A stretch of 64,000 nt of DNA from AP-16 sp963755055 (GTDB lineage Bacteria; Pseudomonadota; Alphaproteobacteria; Rhizobiales; Xanthobacteraceae): positions 296,332 through 360,331 of the forward strand of contig CAVWIS010000027.1 in the NCBI GenBank assembly GCA_963755055.1, given 5' to 3'. Positions 36,487-45,329 of the stretch are shown piece by piece. The translations under genes were made by a program, and so were the position numbers. Within the stretch, counting starts at the first letter, position 1. The number at the start of each line of letters is the position of its first letter. The notes beneath the pieces were generated by a model. It saw only the letters and a list, made by a program, of their open reading frames with translations, was not told the origin of the DNA and did not search any database.

Positions 36487-39400
36487 ATGGCTGAGGCGCA
36501 GGCGCGTTCCGGAGAGGGACCAAAGGTTTTCATCTCCTACTCGCGCGCCGATTCCGGCGCGCTCGCCGAGGACCTCGTAGCGACCTTGCCGATCGCCGGC
36601 TTTGACTGTTACCTCGACAAGCATGACATCGAGAAGGCCGTCGACTGGGAGGAGCGTCTCGGCGACCTCATTCTCAAGGCCGACACTGTCGTCTTCATCA
36701 TCTCGCCGGCCTCGCTGCGCTCGCCACGCTGCCGGTGGGAGCTCGACCGGACGACCGCGCTCGGCAAGCGCCTGATCCCGGTCCAGTGGATGGCGGTCGA
36801 CGAGGCCGAGGTGCCGGAACGGCTGCGGCGGCTCAACTACACAATCTTCGCCGCAGGGCAGTCGTTCGGCCGGCCGCTCGCGGAGCTTGCGGCCGCGCTG
36901 CGCCAGGATGTCGAGTGGATCCGCGCGCACACGCTGCTCGGCGAGCAGGCGGCCCGATGGAAGGCACGCGGCCAGGCGGAGCACGCCGACGACGTGCTGC
37001 TGCGCGGCGGCGAGCTGGCCGATGCGAAAGCCTGGATTGCGCGGCGCAGGGACGACGCGCCGGACATCACCGAGCTGCAACGTGCATTCCTCTCCGCCAG
37101 CGAGGCGGCCGAGGAGGGTCGCATCGGCGCCGAGCGCCAGCGGCTTGCCGAGCGCGAGCAGCTGGTCAAGGACGCGGAGACCGCTCAGGCGCGCACCCGC
37201 CGGCTGCAGCGGTGGTCCTATGCGGTTCTGGCGCTGATGGTCGGCGGGCTCCTCCTGGGTCTCTGGCAGGTCTACGGCTTCTGGAAAAGCGTGATGCTGA
37301 ACCGGGCGGAGTTGATCGCCAGCCAGGCGGAGGACCTGACCCTGCGGGCAAACGATCCGGTGACCGGCATGCTGCTGGCGCTGGAAGCGCTGCCGGACGC
37401 GGAGGCCACCGGCGCCGTGCAGCGCCTCATGCCGCGCGAAGCCTGGGCACATCACGCGCTCGATGCGGCGTGGCGCAACGACACGGCGCGCCCATGGCGG
37501 GAGCGCAGACCCCTGACCGGGCACACGGACTGGGTCGCGGCGGTGGCATTCTCCCCCGACGGGCGCCTGGCGCTGACCGGCTCCGCCGACGGCACGGCGC
37601 GGCTGTGGGAGGCGGGGTCCGGCAAGGCCGTCCTCACCCTGTCCGGACACACCGGCCCGGTCCGGACAACGGCGTTCGCGCCCGACGGGCGGCTGGTGCT
37701 GACCGGCTCCTGGGACAACACGGCGCGCCTCTGGGAGACGGCGTCCGGCAAGACCGTCGCCACCCTGTCCGGGCACACCGGGCCGGTCACGGCAGTGGCA
37801 TTCTCGCCCGACGGGCGGCGGCTGCTGACCGGCTCCATCGACCAGACGGCACAGCTGTGGGAGACGGCGTCCGGCAAGGCCGTCGCCACCCTGTCGGGGC
37901 ACACGGCCCAGATCCCGGCGGTGGCATTCTCGCCCGACGGACGGCTGGTGCTGACCGGTTCCGACGACAACACGGCGCGGCTGTGGGAGGCGGCGTCCGG
38001 CAAGGCCGTCGCCACGCTCACCGGGCACACCGGGCCGGTCGCGGCGGTGGCATTCTCGCCCGACGGACGCCTGGTGCTGACCGGCTCCAACGACGGCACG
38101 GCGCGGCTGTGGGAGGCGGCCTCCGGCAAGGCTGTAGCCTCGCTCGCCGGGCACACGGACCGGGTCGCGGCGGTGGCGTTCTCGCCCGACGGACGGCTGG
38201 TGCTGACCGGCTCCTCCGACAACACGGCGCGGCTGTGGGAGGCGGCGTCCGGCAAGGCCGTCGCCACGCTCACCGGGCACACGGGGCCAGTCGCGGCGGT
38301 GGCATTCTCGCCCGACGGGCAGCTGGTGCTGACCGGCTCCGACGACGGCACGGCGCAGTTGTGGGAGGCAGCGTCCGGCAAGGCCGTCGCCAGCCTGTCC
38401 GGACACACGCGGGCAGTCACGGCGGTGGCATTCTCGCCCGGCGGGCGGCTGGTGCTGACCGGCTCCGGTGACCGCACGGCGCGACTGTGGGAGGCGGCCT
38501 CCGGCAAGGCCGTCGCCACCCTGACCGGGCGCACGGACCCGGTCCAGGTCGTGGCATTGTCGCCCGACGGGCGGCTGGTGCTGACCGACTCCAGCGACAA
38601 CACGGCGCAGCTGTGGGAGGCGGCGTCCGGCAAGGCCGTCGCCACGCTCACCGGGCACACGGGGCCAGTCGCGGCGGTGGCATTCTCGGCCGATGGACGG
38701 TTGCTGCTGACCGGCTCCAACGACAACACGGCGCGGCTGTGGGAGGCGGCGTCCGGCAAGGCCGTCGCCACCTTGTCGGGGCACAAGAGCCGGGTCGTGG
38801 CGGTGGCATTCTCGCCCGACGGGCGGCTGCTGCTGACCAGCTCCTGGGACAAGACGGCGCGGGTGTGGGAGGCGGCCTCCGGCAACGCCGTCGCCACGCT
38901 CACCGGGCACACGGACTGGGTCGAGGCGGGGGCATTTTCTCCGGACGGGCGGCTGGTGCTGACCGGCTCCCGCGATACCACGGCACGGCTGTGGGAAGCG
39001 GCCTCCGGCAAGGCTGTCGCCACGCTCACCGGGCACACGGGCTGGGTCGCCGCGGCGGCATTCTCACCCGACGGGCGGCTGGCGCTGACCGGCTCCTGGG
39101 ACAACACGGCGCGGCTGTGGGAGGCGGCGTCCGGCAAGGCGGTCGCCACCTTGTCCGAGCACACGGCCCGGGTCGCGGCGGTAGCATTCTCGCCCGACGG
39201 ACGGCTGGTGCTGACCGGCTCCGCCGACAACACGGCGCGGCTGTGGGAGACGGCGTCCGGCAAGGCCGTCGCCACCCTGTCCGGGCACACCGGGACGGTC
39301 GCGGCGGCGGCATTCTCGCCCGAGGGGCGGCTGGTGCTGACCGGCTCCAGCGATAACACGGTGCGGCAGTGGCGCCTGCTGGCCGACACCCAGACGCTCG

Positions 39401-39621
39401 TCGACACGGCAAGATCCATCGTTCCGCGCTGCCTGACGCCGGACCAGCGTCAGAGATTTCACCTCGCCCCCGAGCCGCCGCGCTGGTGCCACAGCATGCG
39501 TCTTTGGCCGTTCGACGATCCGGGCAAGAGCCCGCCACTCAGCTGGGACGAGCGCCTGGTTGCTGCCTGGGACTGGATGGTGCCCAAGACCTCCGCGCAA
39601 TCGGCGGCCACCAGGCCGTGA
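36487..39621 (+). CDS. TIR domain - membrane helix - 15 x WD40 protein
   Basis: This is a 1044-residue protein. Residues 12-125 are a TIR domain (KVFISYSRADS at the start, and Glu85 in RCRWELDR at the place of the catalytic Glu of NAD-cleaving TIRs). Residues 140-235 form a helical linker; 243-265 a membrane helix (YAVLALMVGGLLLGLW); 345-975 hold 15 WD40 repeats of exactly 42 residues. Fifteen blades could make two propellers. The repeats are nearly identical except at a few positions after GHT. The start has CAGGAGCGACGTA before it. TIR plus near-identical WD40 units resembles prokaryotic immune receptors, but no partner genes are adjacent. Function is inferred. Confidence 0.85.
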   Translation: MAEAQARSGEGPKVFISYSRADSGALAEDLVATLPIAGFDCYLDKHDIEKAVDWEERLGDLILKADTVVFIISPASLRSPRCRWELDRTTALGKRLIPVQWMAVDEAEVPERLRRLNYTIFAAGQSFGRPLAELAAALRQDVEWIRAHTLLGEQAARWKARGQAEHADDVLLRGGELADAKAWIARRRDDAPDITELQRAFLSASEAAEEGRIGAERQRLAEREQLVKDAETAQARTRRLQRWSYAVLALMVGGLLLGLWQVYGFWKSVMLNRAELIASQAEDLTLRANDPVTGMLLALEALPDAEATGAVQRLMPREAWAHHALDAAWRNDTARPWRERRPLTGHTDWVAAVAFSPDGRLALTGSADGTARLWEAGSGKAVLTLSGHTGPVRTTAFAPDGRLVLTGSWDNTARLWETASGKTVATLSGHTGPVTAVAFSPDGRRLLTGSIDQTAQLWETASGKAVATLSGHTAQIPAVAFSPDGRLVLTGSDDNTARLWEAASGKAVATLTGHTGPVAAVAFSPDGRLVLTGSNDGTARLWEAASGKAVASLAGHTDRVAAVAFSPDGRLVLTGSSDNTARLWEAASGKAVATLTGHTGPVAAVAFSPDGQLVLTGSDDGTAQLWEAASGKAVASLSGHTRAVTAVAFSPGGRLVLTGSGDRTARLWEAASGKAVATLTGRTDPVQVVALSPDGRLVLTDSSDNTAQLWEAASGKAVATLTGHTGPVAAVAFSADGRLLLTGSNDNTARLWEAASGKAVATLSGHKSRVVAVAFSPDGRLLLTSSWDKTARVWEAASGNAVATLTGHTDWVEAGAFSPDGRLVLTGSRDTTARLWEAASGKAVATLTGHTGWVAAAAFSPDGRLALTGSWDNTARLWEAASGKAVATLSEHTARVAAVAFSPDGRLVLTGSADNTARLWETASGKAVATLSGHTGTVAAAAFSPEGRLVLTGSSDNTVRQWRLLADTQTLVDTARSIVPRCLTPDQRQRFHLAPEPPRWCHSMRLWPFDDPGKSPPLSWDERLVAAWDWMVPKTSAQSAATRP
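37519..39408 (+). repeat. Tandem array of 15 units of 126 bp
   Basis: Each unit encodes GHT......AFSPDGRLVLTGS and a DNTARLWEAASGKAVATL end. Units differ mainly in the codons right after GHT (TDWVAA, TGPVRT, TAQIPA, TDRVAA, KSRVVA). The high identity between units even at silent sites points to recent duplication or gene conversion. Confidence 0.85.
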
Positions 39622-39679
39622 TTGCAAGCCAACCAGGCGCGTTCCGCGAGGTCGCGCGATCAATCAAGGCAAGATCGGA

Positions 39680-39910
39680 TTACTTCGGCGAGTATTCGCC
39701 TGTGCCGAACAGCCAGCGCATCCAGCGCGGCCCCGACCAATAGCGGCGAATGACATATTTGCGCTTGGCGATTTCTTCCGGCGTCGGCACGTGGGTGTTG
39801 ATCTTGGCACCGCTGGCGGCGATATCGGCGTTCGAGACGATGACCGGCCGCCCCTCGACCGGGTCGTATTCGGCATACTGCTCGTCCGGCGGTATTTGTT
39901 GTTGCGGCAT
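39680..39910 (-). CDS. Small hypothetical protein with upstream CRP-like site
   Basis: This is a 76-residue acidic-then-basic protein without signal peptide. The end is aromatic and basic (KRKYVIRRYWSGPRWMRWLFG), which might touch a membrane. ATG 39910 has GGAG before it. A TGTGA-N6-TCACA palindrome is 56 bp upstream, the same arrangement as for the two GG-leader peptides. No GG leader is present here. Confidence 0.55.
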   Translation of the reverse strand: MPQQQIPPDEQYAEYDPVEGRPVIVSNADIAASGAKINTHVPTPEEIAKRKYVIRRYWSGPRWMRWLFGTGEYSPK

Positions 39911-39966
39911 GTGCGCTGCTCCGGCGATTTTCGCAAGAGGATATAGGCTGGGACTTGGCGGGCGGC

Positions 39967-39982
39967 TGTGATGTTCGTCACA
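39967..39982. promoter_or_regulatory. CRP/FNR-family site TGTGATGTTCGTCACA
   Basis: Exact TGTGA and TCACA half-sites with a six-base spacer, extended by C and G on the outside. It is 56 bp upstream of the small gene on the minus strand. Confidence 0.6.
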
Positions 39983-40145
39983 GATAGGGGGCATATTTAT
40001 ATTCTAACCGGGTTACGCGGTGGTTGCGGAGCCGTCGAACAGGTGACAGGATTGGCAACGTGTCGTTGTTCTGGATCGCTGGTTCGGCAGGCAGGCACGT
40101 GACGCGGCGGTGATCGGGCACAGCGGGCGCGGGTCGCCCGGACCC

Positions 40146-40206
40146 TAAAGCATGTTCCGGCGAAGTGGACACCGGTTCGCCGACAAGAACATGCGCAAAG
40201 CAAGAG
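40146..40206. repeat. Dispersed repeat (CATGTTCCGGCGAAGTGGAC)
   Basis: The element reads AGCATGTTCCGGCGAAGTGG, ACACCGGTTCGCCGACAAGA, ACATGCGCAAAGC. It is the most complete copy here of the repeat found in fragments at 5219, 7269, 21250, 24740 and inside the 7165-7290 insertion, and it forms a hairpin. Confidence 0.6.
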
Positions 40207-40274
40207 TTTACGGCCGTTTCCGGCCGAGGCAGTTATCAGGTGCGATTCAATTCGGCCGGGAACGGCTGTAGGCC

Positions 40275-40490
40275 ATGGACCTCTCGGGATTGACACCTTC
40301 GTGGCGCGCCCTCGTCGTGGCGCTGATCTATTTCGGGACGTTCCTGACGCTGGGAAAGCTCGCCAAGCTGGTTGTTGACCGCTGGATGGCTCGGCGAGGA
40401 GAGGATTTGTCGGAGGTCCAACGCCAGGCAGGACCGAACCGTCGGCCCCGCGACGTTTTTCTGCTCGGTGCCTGGAGGCGCGAGGATTAG
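40275..40490 (+). CDS. Small membrane protein
   Basis: This is a 71-residue frame with one hydrophobic helix (ALVVALIYFGTFLTLGKLA) and a basic cytoplasmic tail (DRWMARRGEDLSEVQR). The ribosome binding site is weak. No family was recognised. Confidence 0.45.
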   Translation: MDLSGLTPSWRALVVALIYFGTFLTLGKLAKLVVDRWMARRGEDLSEVQRQAGPNRRPRDVFLLGAWRRED

Positions 40491-40683
40491 TCGACGGGCT
40501 TGCTGCTTGATGGCCAACGCCTGGGGGGCGCTGCCCCGGCCTCCTGAAGCTCGCACCATGAGCGCCAGGCACCCGCTGTCGCCGCCGGCGGAAATCATCG
40601 CCGCCGACCTGCTGGCCCCTGTGCGCGCTGCCCGAGCGCGCAGGCGCGGGCTGCGCGAGGGGACCCGCCCAGGATTGGACGCG

Positions 40684-41013
40684 TCAGACCAGGTCGATCC
40701 GGCAAAGCGCCGCGCGAATTGCCGGCGCATCCGCCGGCCTGACCAGCCGCGCGACCTCCTTGCCGTTCGTGAGGAAGATCAGGGTCGGCCACAGCTTCAC
40801 CGCGAAGGAGCGGCCAAGCCGACGCCCGCTCGCATCGGCGATCTTGATGTGGCGCACCGCGGGGTGGCCGGCGAACGCCTCGTGGATCAGCGGCTGCGCG
40901 CGGCGGCAATGGCCGCACCACGCATTGCCGAACTCCAGGACGGTGGGGCCGGCCAGCGCGTCCACCTCGGGTCGCGAGAACTCGGTGGCGGCGTATTCCT
41001 GGGTCGCTGGCAT
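40684..41013 (-). CDS. Thioredoxin-like protein
   Basis: This is a 109-residue thioredoxin-fold protein with active site WCGHC (EFGNAWCGHCRRAQPL) and the cis-proline loop KLWPTLIFL. It has no signal peptide, so it is probably a cytoplasmic disulfide reductase or a thiol partner. An OsmC-type peroxidase gene lies nearby in the opposite orientation. The start at 41013 was chosen because the upstream frame does not fit the family; the ribosome binding site is poor. Confidence 0.78.
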   Translation of the reverse strand: MPATQEYAATEFSRPEVDALAGPTVLEFGNAWCGHCRRAQPLIHEAFAGHPAVRHIKIADASGRRLGRSFAVKLWPTLIFLTNGKEVARLVRPADAPAIRAALCRIDLV

Positions 41014-41229
41014 GGCGGGATCGTCGCAGGTTCGGGGTTGACGGGGCAGGCGCGGGCCGCCGTCAAGAGTCCCAGCGTCCGATCGCGTGCACGTCGTCAG
41101 CCTGCCATCCCACCGGGATGACCGCAACTTCGCGCAAGCCGTTTACGGCCGTATTGAATCGAAATAAGAGAGGTGATCGAACGGGCAAGCGTGCGCGCTC
41201 TTCGAGCACTCGGGCCATGGAGGTCTTGC

Positions 41230-41688
41230 GTGAACGCAAAGGCGGCTTACAAGTCGTTTCGCTACAAGGCGAAGACCACCTGGGATTCCGGGCGGCGCGG
41301 TGTGCTCTCGGCGGCGGACAAACCGGATATCGTGGTTGGCAGCCCGCCGGAATTCAAAGGCCGGCCCGACAACTGGTCTCCCGAGGAGCTGCTCATCGCC
41401 TCGGTCAATACCTGCATCATGCTGACGTTCCTCACTCTCATTCAAGGGCAAGACCTGACCCTGGCGGGATATGACAGCGAGGTCGAAGGCCTGCTCGAGA
41501 ACGTCGACGGCAAGTACCTCGTCACCGAAGTGACGGTTCGACCCCGCATCGCCGTCAGCGGCGAAGCCGAGGTCGCGCGCGCCCGTGAGCTGATCGAAAG
41601 CGCCGAAACCCGCTGCTTCATGTCGAACTCCGTCAAGGCAAAGGTCAGGCTCATTCCGGAGGTCGTGGTTTCCGCTTCGGCAGAGTGA
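41230..41688 (+). CDS. OsmC family peroxiredoxin-like protein
   Basis: This is a 152-residue protein of the OsmC/Ohr family that reduces organic or inorganic peroxides. The two family cysteines are visible: SVNTCIMLTF in the central helix and ETRCFMSNSVKA near the end. PDNWSPEELLIASV is the conserved stretch ahead of the first. I chose GTG 41230 because GGAGG lies seven bases before it and the protein then starts NAKAAYKSFRYKAKT like its relatives. Confidence 0.85.
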   Translation: MNAKAAYKSFRYKAKTTWDSGRRGVLSAADKPDIVVGSPPEFKGRPDNWSPEELLIASVNTCIMLTFLTLIQGQDLTLAGYDSEVEGLLENVDGKYLVTEVTVRPRIAVSGEAEVARARELIESAETRCFMSNSVKAKVRLIPEVVVSASAE

Positions 41689-41836
41689 GAAAGGGCGGCG
41701 GCCGCGTGTGGTGGAGAGCTGTGAAAATGGGGGGATTTACTCCCAGCTTGGTTGGCCTTGGCGTTCCCGAAAGACCAGACGTGCGCAAGTGCCGGAGACG
41801 TGCTTCGCTCGCGGCATGCGATCAGGGAGAGGCGCC

Positions 41837-42832
41837 ATGCGCATAGTCGCGTTGGAAGAGCATTACACCGTTCCCACAATCGTCAGCCGCATCGATCCGG
41901 CCGCCATCCGCCGCCGCGGCTTTCCTGGGCCCGATGTCGTCTGGGGACAGGTCATCAAGCGGAACGAGTTGGCTCACCTCGGTGACGCGCGACTGGCGGA
42001 CATGGATGCAAGCGGGATCACCGTGCAGGTGCTCTCGGTCGCCGGACCAGGGGCCGACGTCGTGCCGGGTGCCGAGGGCATCGCGCTGGCAACGGACTAT
42101 AACAATGCCCTGGCCGAAGCCGCCTCCCGTCATCCGGACCGGTTCCGCGGTTTCGCGCATTTGCCGATGCATTCGCCGGATGCGGCGGCGGATGAGCTGG
42201 AACGGACGATCAAGGATCTCGGCTTCTGCGGGCTCCTGGTGAACGGACCGACGGACGGGCGCTTCCTCGATGATCCGAGGTTCGAGCCGATCCTGGCGCG
42301 GGCCGAGGCTCTGGGTGTGCCGATCTATATCCATCCGGGCATTCCGCCGGACACAGTGCGGGAGGCGCATTTCGACGGGCTGCCCGGCAATTTCAGCTTT
42401 ACGCTCGCCGTATCGGCATGGGGCTGGCACATGGAGACCGCGATCCACGTGCTTCGGCTGGCTCTGAGCGGGACTCTCGATCGCCATCCGCGTCTTCAGA
42501 TCGTCATCGGCCATATGGGTGAGGCCATTCCGTTCATGCTGGACCGAATTGACGAAACCACCGCCACCGAGGCGAAATTGCTGCTCCGGCGTTCGGTGCG
42601 GCAAACGATCCTCGATCACGTGTGGATTACGACCAGCGGATTCTTCACGATGGTGCCATTCGTGGCCGCGCTCATGACGTTCGGGGCGGACCGCATCATG
42701 TTCTCGGTCGACTATCCGTTCGCGTCCAATGCGCGGGCGCGGGCGTTCCTGGACGCGCTGCCCGTGTCCCCGGCCGACCGAGCGAAAATCGCGCACGGGA
42801 ACGCGGACCGGCTGATGCCGCCGGCGACCTGA
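41837..42832 (+). CDS. Amidohydrolase family 2 (ACMSD-like) enzyme
   Basis: This is a 331-residue metal-dependent (beta/alpha)8 enzyme. It starts RIVALEEHYTVP (Glu replaces the first His of HxH, as in part of this family). It has YIHPG with a metal His, QIVIGHMGEAIPF with another, and MFSVDYPF with the catalytic Asp. This pattern fits the decarboxylase branch (ACMSD, gamma-resorcylate decarboxylase) as well as hydrolases acting on aromatic acids. ATG 41837 follows AGGGAGAGGCGCC. Substrate not determined. Confidence 0.85.
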   Translation: MRIVALEEHYTVPTIVSRIDPAAIRRRGFPGPDVVWGQVIKRNELAHLGDARLADMDASGITVQVLSVAGPGADVVPGAEGIALATDYNNALAEAASRHPDRFRGFAHLPMHSPDAAADELERTIKDLGFCGLLVNGPTDGRFLDDPRFEPILARAEALGVPIYIHPGIPPDTVREAHFDGLPGNFSFTLAVSAWGWHMETAIHVLRLALSGTLDRHPRLQIVIGHMGEAIPFMLDRIDETTATEAKLLLRRSVRQTILDHVWITTSGFFTMVPFVAALMTFGADRIMFSVDYPFASNARARAFLDALPVSPADRAKIAHGNADRLMPPAT

Positions 42833-42838
42833 GACGGG

Positions 42839-43228
42839 TCAGGGCTGCCCTTGCAAAAATGCTCGGATTTTGCCCATCGTTCTTTTTCTTAACTCATCAT
42901 CCTGATCCAATCGCCGACCATCACTCCACTTTGGATAGACGTGCATGTGATAATGAAACACGCTCTGTCCGGCCGCCGCTCCATTCGTTTGCGTGAGATA
43001 GATTCCGTCGGCGGCCAGGCCTTCCTTGGTTGCCCTCGCGACCTCCCTTGCCGTCTTCATGATCTTTGAGCCAAGCTCGTCATCCAGACCAAAGATATCC
43101 CGAATATGCTCTTTAGGAGCAACAATCGGATGACCCTCCAGCGAAACGAAGACTATCGTGTTTTCATCTTCCGCTATGATGTAGGCGGGAAGTTGCCGAG
43201 CAATTATCTTGCAGAAGATGCAGTTCAT
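42839..43228 (-). CDS. HIT family protein
   Basis: This is a 129-residue histidine-triad nucleotide-binding protein. CIFCKIIARQLPA at the start has the zinc-type Cys pair of many bacterial HIT proteins, and the triad reads HYHMHVYP near residue 95. It would cleave nucleoside phosphoramidates or Ap4A-like dinucleotides. The start at 43228 is set by the family N-terminus. It is the last gene of the minus-strand series behind HyuB-1, 98 bp away, probably unrelated in function. Confidence 0.88.
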   Translation of the reverse strand: MNCIFCKIIARQLPAYIIAEDENTIVFVSLEGHPIVAPKEHIRDIFGLDDELGSKIMKTAREVARATKEGLAADGIYLTQTNGAAAGQSVFHYHMHVYPKWSDGRRLDQDDELRKRTMGKIRAFLQGQP

Positions 43229-43326
43229 ACGGCGAACCTCATGGCCCACTCTGCCCTGCCCTTCGAGTCTCACCGGGAGGACAGCGCACGGCGAGGCCGA
43301 GATCAATATCAGCAGACCAACCTGGC

Positions 43327-45327
43327 CTACGTCTCTCCCGCAAGCGCCGACCTGACCTTGCCGATCGCCGCGGCGATTGCCTGCTCCGCGTAGGGTCCCG
43401 GTCCCGACGCATGCAGGTGCCGATAAACCTGGCTTTGCGCATAACGTTGCACGCCGGCCGGCAGGCTCGGCAGCCACGCCGCGATGCGGTCCGGCGCCTC
43501 TCCATGCCGATGCTCCCAGTCGCTGCGCGCCGGTCCGAGGTCGAACGGCTCTTGGCTGCTCCCCCGCGCGTTCCTCAGCTCGTCGCGCAACAGCCGGGTC
43601 GCCACGACATCGATCTCCGCGCCCGACAGGGCGACGCCATAGATGTCGCGGGCGCGTTCGGGAGTGACCAGGCCGGCGTCGACATCCTCGGCGACCGCAG
43701 CCGGATCGCGCTCGAGCGCGTCGCCAAAGCCGCCGCCGCCGCCGCTCCAGATGCGGATGACCTCGCCGAGCTCGGGACGGTAGACGGTCCGCTTGCCGAT
43801 CACGTGCGCGGCCTCGCCGCGACGCGTGCCGATGTTGCCGCCGGTACCGCCGGCGCCGCCCCCGGCCGCGCCCCACGCGCTGAAGCGATGCCGGTCCTTG
43901 CCGCGCATGACCACGACGGCGCTCGGATGCAGGATCTCCAGCTCGTAGGCGACGCCGAACCCGCCGCGGAACTTTCCGGCGCCTTCCAAATCCGCCGTGA
44001 GGCCGAAGCAGCGGACAATGACCGGCGCTTCCGATTCGAGGATCTCGACCGGAACGTTGCGCAGGAAGGCGACGGTGAGGTCGGTGCCGGAAATGCCGTC
44101 CTGATCCGGTCCGCCGCCCGATCCGCCGGAGACCGGGTTGGCGACGACGACGCGGCCGGTTCCGCCGAGCTCCGAGGTCGAGATGTAGGTGACGACCAGC
44201 GCGCTTGATCCGCCCGCCGGAACGCCGCCCGGCATGGCGCGCGTCATGGCGCCGAGGATGAGGTCGTGGACGCGCATCGCCGTCGTGTAGCGCATGCCGC
44301 AGGCGGCCGGGAAGGTGGCGTTCACCACCGACGATTTCGGCAGGACGAGATCGATGCAGCGGAGAATGCCGGCGTTGATGTGGATGCTCTCCGAATGGGT
44401 CACGACGAAATTGGTCAGCGCCAGCGACAGGAACGGATGGTGCGGCATGGAGCCGGTCGGCAGGTTGAGCGCCGAGCGCACCTGCGGATCGGAGCCGGTG
44501 TAGTCGAGCTCGATCGTGCCGTCGCCGCGCGCCGTCAGCTTCAGCGTCAGGCGGACCGGCACGTCGCTGACGTAATCGTCCTCAAAATATTCGACGAACT
44601 CGTAGGCGCCGGCCGGGATGCCGGCGAGCACCTTGCGGGCGAGCAGCTCGGTGCGATCGAGGGTGGCGTAGATGGCCTGCTCGACATCGCCGCCGCCATA
44701 GCGTTCGGCCAGCCGGTTGAGACGGATCTCCGCCTTGTCGAGCGCGGCGACGCAGGCCGTGATGTCGCCCCAGTTGAGCGCCGGGATGCGGCAATTGTCG
44801 GCAAAAATGTTCCAGATCTGCTCGTTGAGCTCGCCGCCGCGGAACAGCTTTACCGGGCGCAGCCGCAGCCCCTCCTGAAAGATCTCGTTGTTCTGCATGT
44901 CGATGCTGCCCGGCGCGTAGCCGCCGACATCGGTGCAATGGATGAACGCCCAGGCGAAGCACATGAGCCTGCCGCCGACGAAGATCGGCTTGAAGATGTA
45001 GATGTCGTTGAGATGCATCACCATGCCGCCGGTCGAGTACGGATCGTTGGTGATGAGGATGTCGCCCGGCTCCCACACCGGCGTCGCCTGCGTGCCGGCG
45101 TGCATCGCCACGCCCATCAGCGGCGTCGCGCCGCTGCCATACGGATAGGCGAACATCTCGCCTTCCCGGCTGACCAGGGCGACGCCGAAATCCTGGGTTT
45201 CCTTGACGAAGGTGGTGTGCGAGGAGCGCAGCACGATCCACGCCATCTCGTCGACGATGGCCTTGAACAGATTGGCGAAGATTTCCACGCCGACCGCGTC
45301 CTGACGGAAAGCCGCCTGCTTCAGCAT
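43327..45327 (-). CDS. hyuB: Hydantoinase/oxoprolinase B subunit, pair 1
   Basis: This is a 666-residue HyuB-type protein that forms the second half of ATP-dependent hydantoinase/5-oxoprolinase enzymes. Hallmarks are FKAIVDEMAWIVLRSSHTT, GDILITNDPYSTGGM and the glycine-rich C-terminal GGGAGGTGGNIG. Homologues of the two subunits are fused in eukaryotic 5-oxoprolinase. It starts two bases after the HyuA-1 stop and must be co-translated with it. The reaction would be ATP-driven opening of a lactam or imide ring; the actual substrate is unknown. Confidence 0.9.
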   Translation of the reverse strand: MLKQAAFRQDAVGVEIFANLFKAIVDEMAWIVLRSSHTTFVKETQDFGVALVSREGEMFAYPYGSGATPLMGVAMHAGTQATPVWEPGDILITNDPYSTGGMVMHLNDIYIFKPIFVGGRLMCFAWAFIHCTDVGGYAPGSIDMQNNEIFQEGLRLRPVKLFRGGELNEQIWNIFADNCRIPALNWGDITACVAALDKAEIRLNRLAERYGGGDVEQAIYATLDRTELLARKVLAGIPAGAYEFVEYFEDDYVSDVPVRLTLKLTARGDGTIELDYTGSDPQVRSALNLPTGSMPHHPFLSLALTNFVVTHSESIHINAGILRCIDLVLPKSSVVNATFPAACGMRYTTAMRVHDLILGAMTRAMPGGVPAGGSSALVVTYISTSELGGTGRVVVANPVSGGSGGGPDQDGISGTDLTVAFLRNVPVEILESEAPVIVRCFGLTADLEGAGKFRGGFGVAYELEILHPSAVVVMRGKDRHRFSAWGAAGGGAGGTGGNIGTRRGEAAHVIGKRTVYRPELGEVIRIWSGGGGGFGDALERDPAAVAEDVDAGLVTPERARDIYGVALSGAEIDVVATRLLRDELRNARGSSQEPFDLGPARSDWEHRHGEAPDRIAAWLPSLPAGVQRYAQSQVYRHLHASGPGPYAEQAIAAAIGKVRSALAGET

Positions 45328-45329
45328 GA

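Noticed and set aside
36442..39036. Long open frames on the minus strand and in other plus frames across the WD40 array (864, 655 and 578 codons)
   Set aside because: The repeat unit is 126 bp, a multiple of three, so any stop-free frame in one unit stays open in all. The products are low-complexity and have no domain.
37519..39408. 126-bp tandem units considered as a satellite or CRISPR-like repeat
   Set aside because: They encode WD40 blades in one continuous frame.
40236..40730. Minus-strand frame opposite the small membrane protein
   Set aside because: Low-complexity Arg/Ser-rich translation overlapping a more plausible plus-strand gene.
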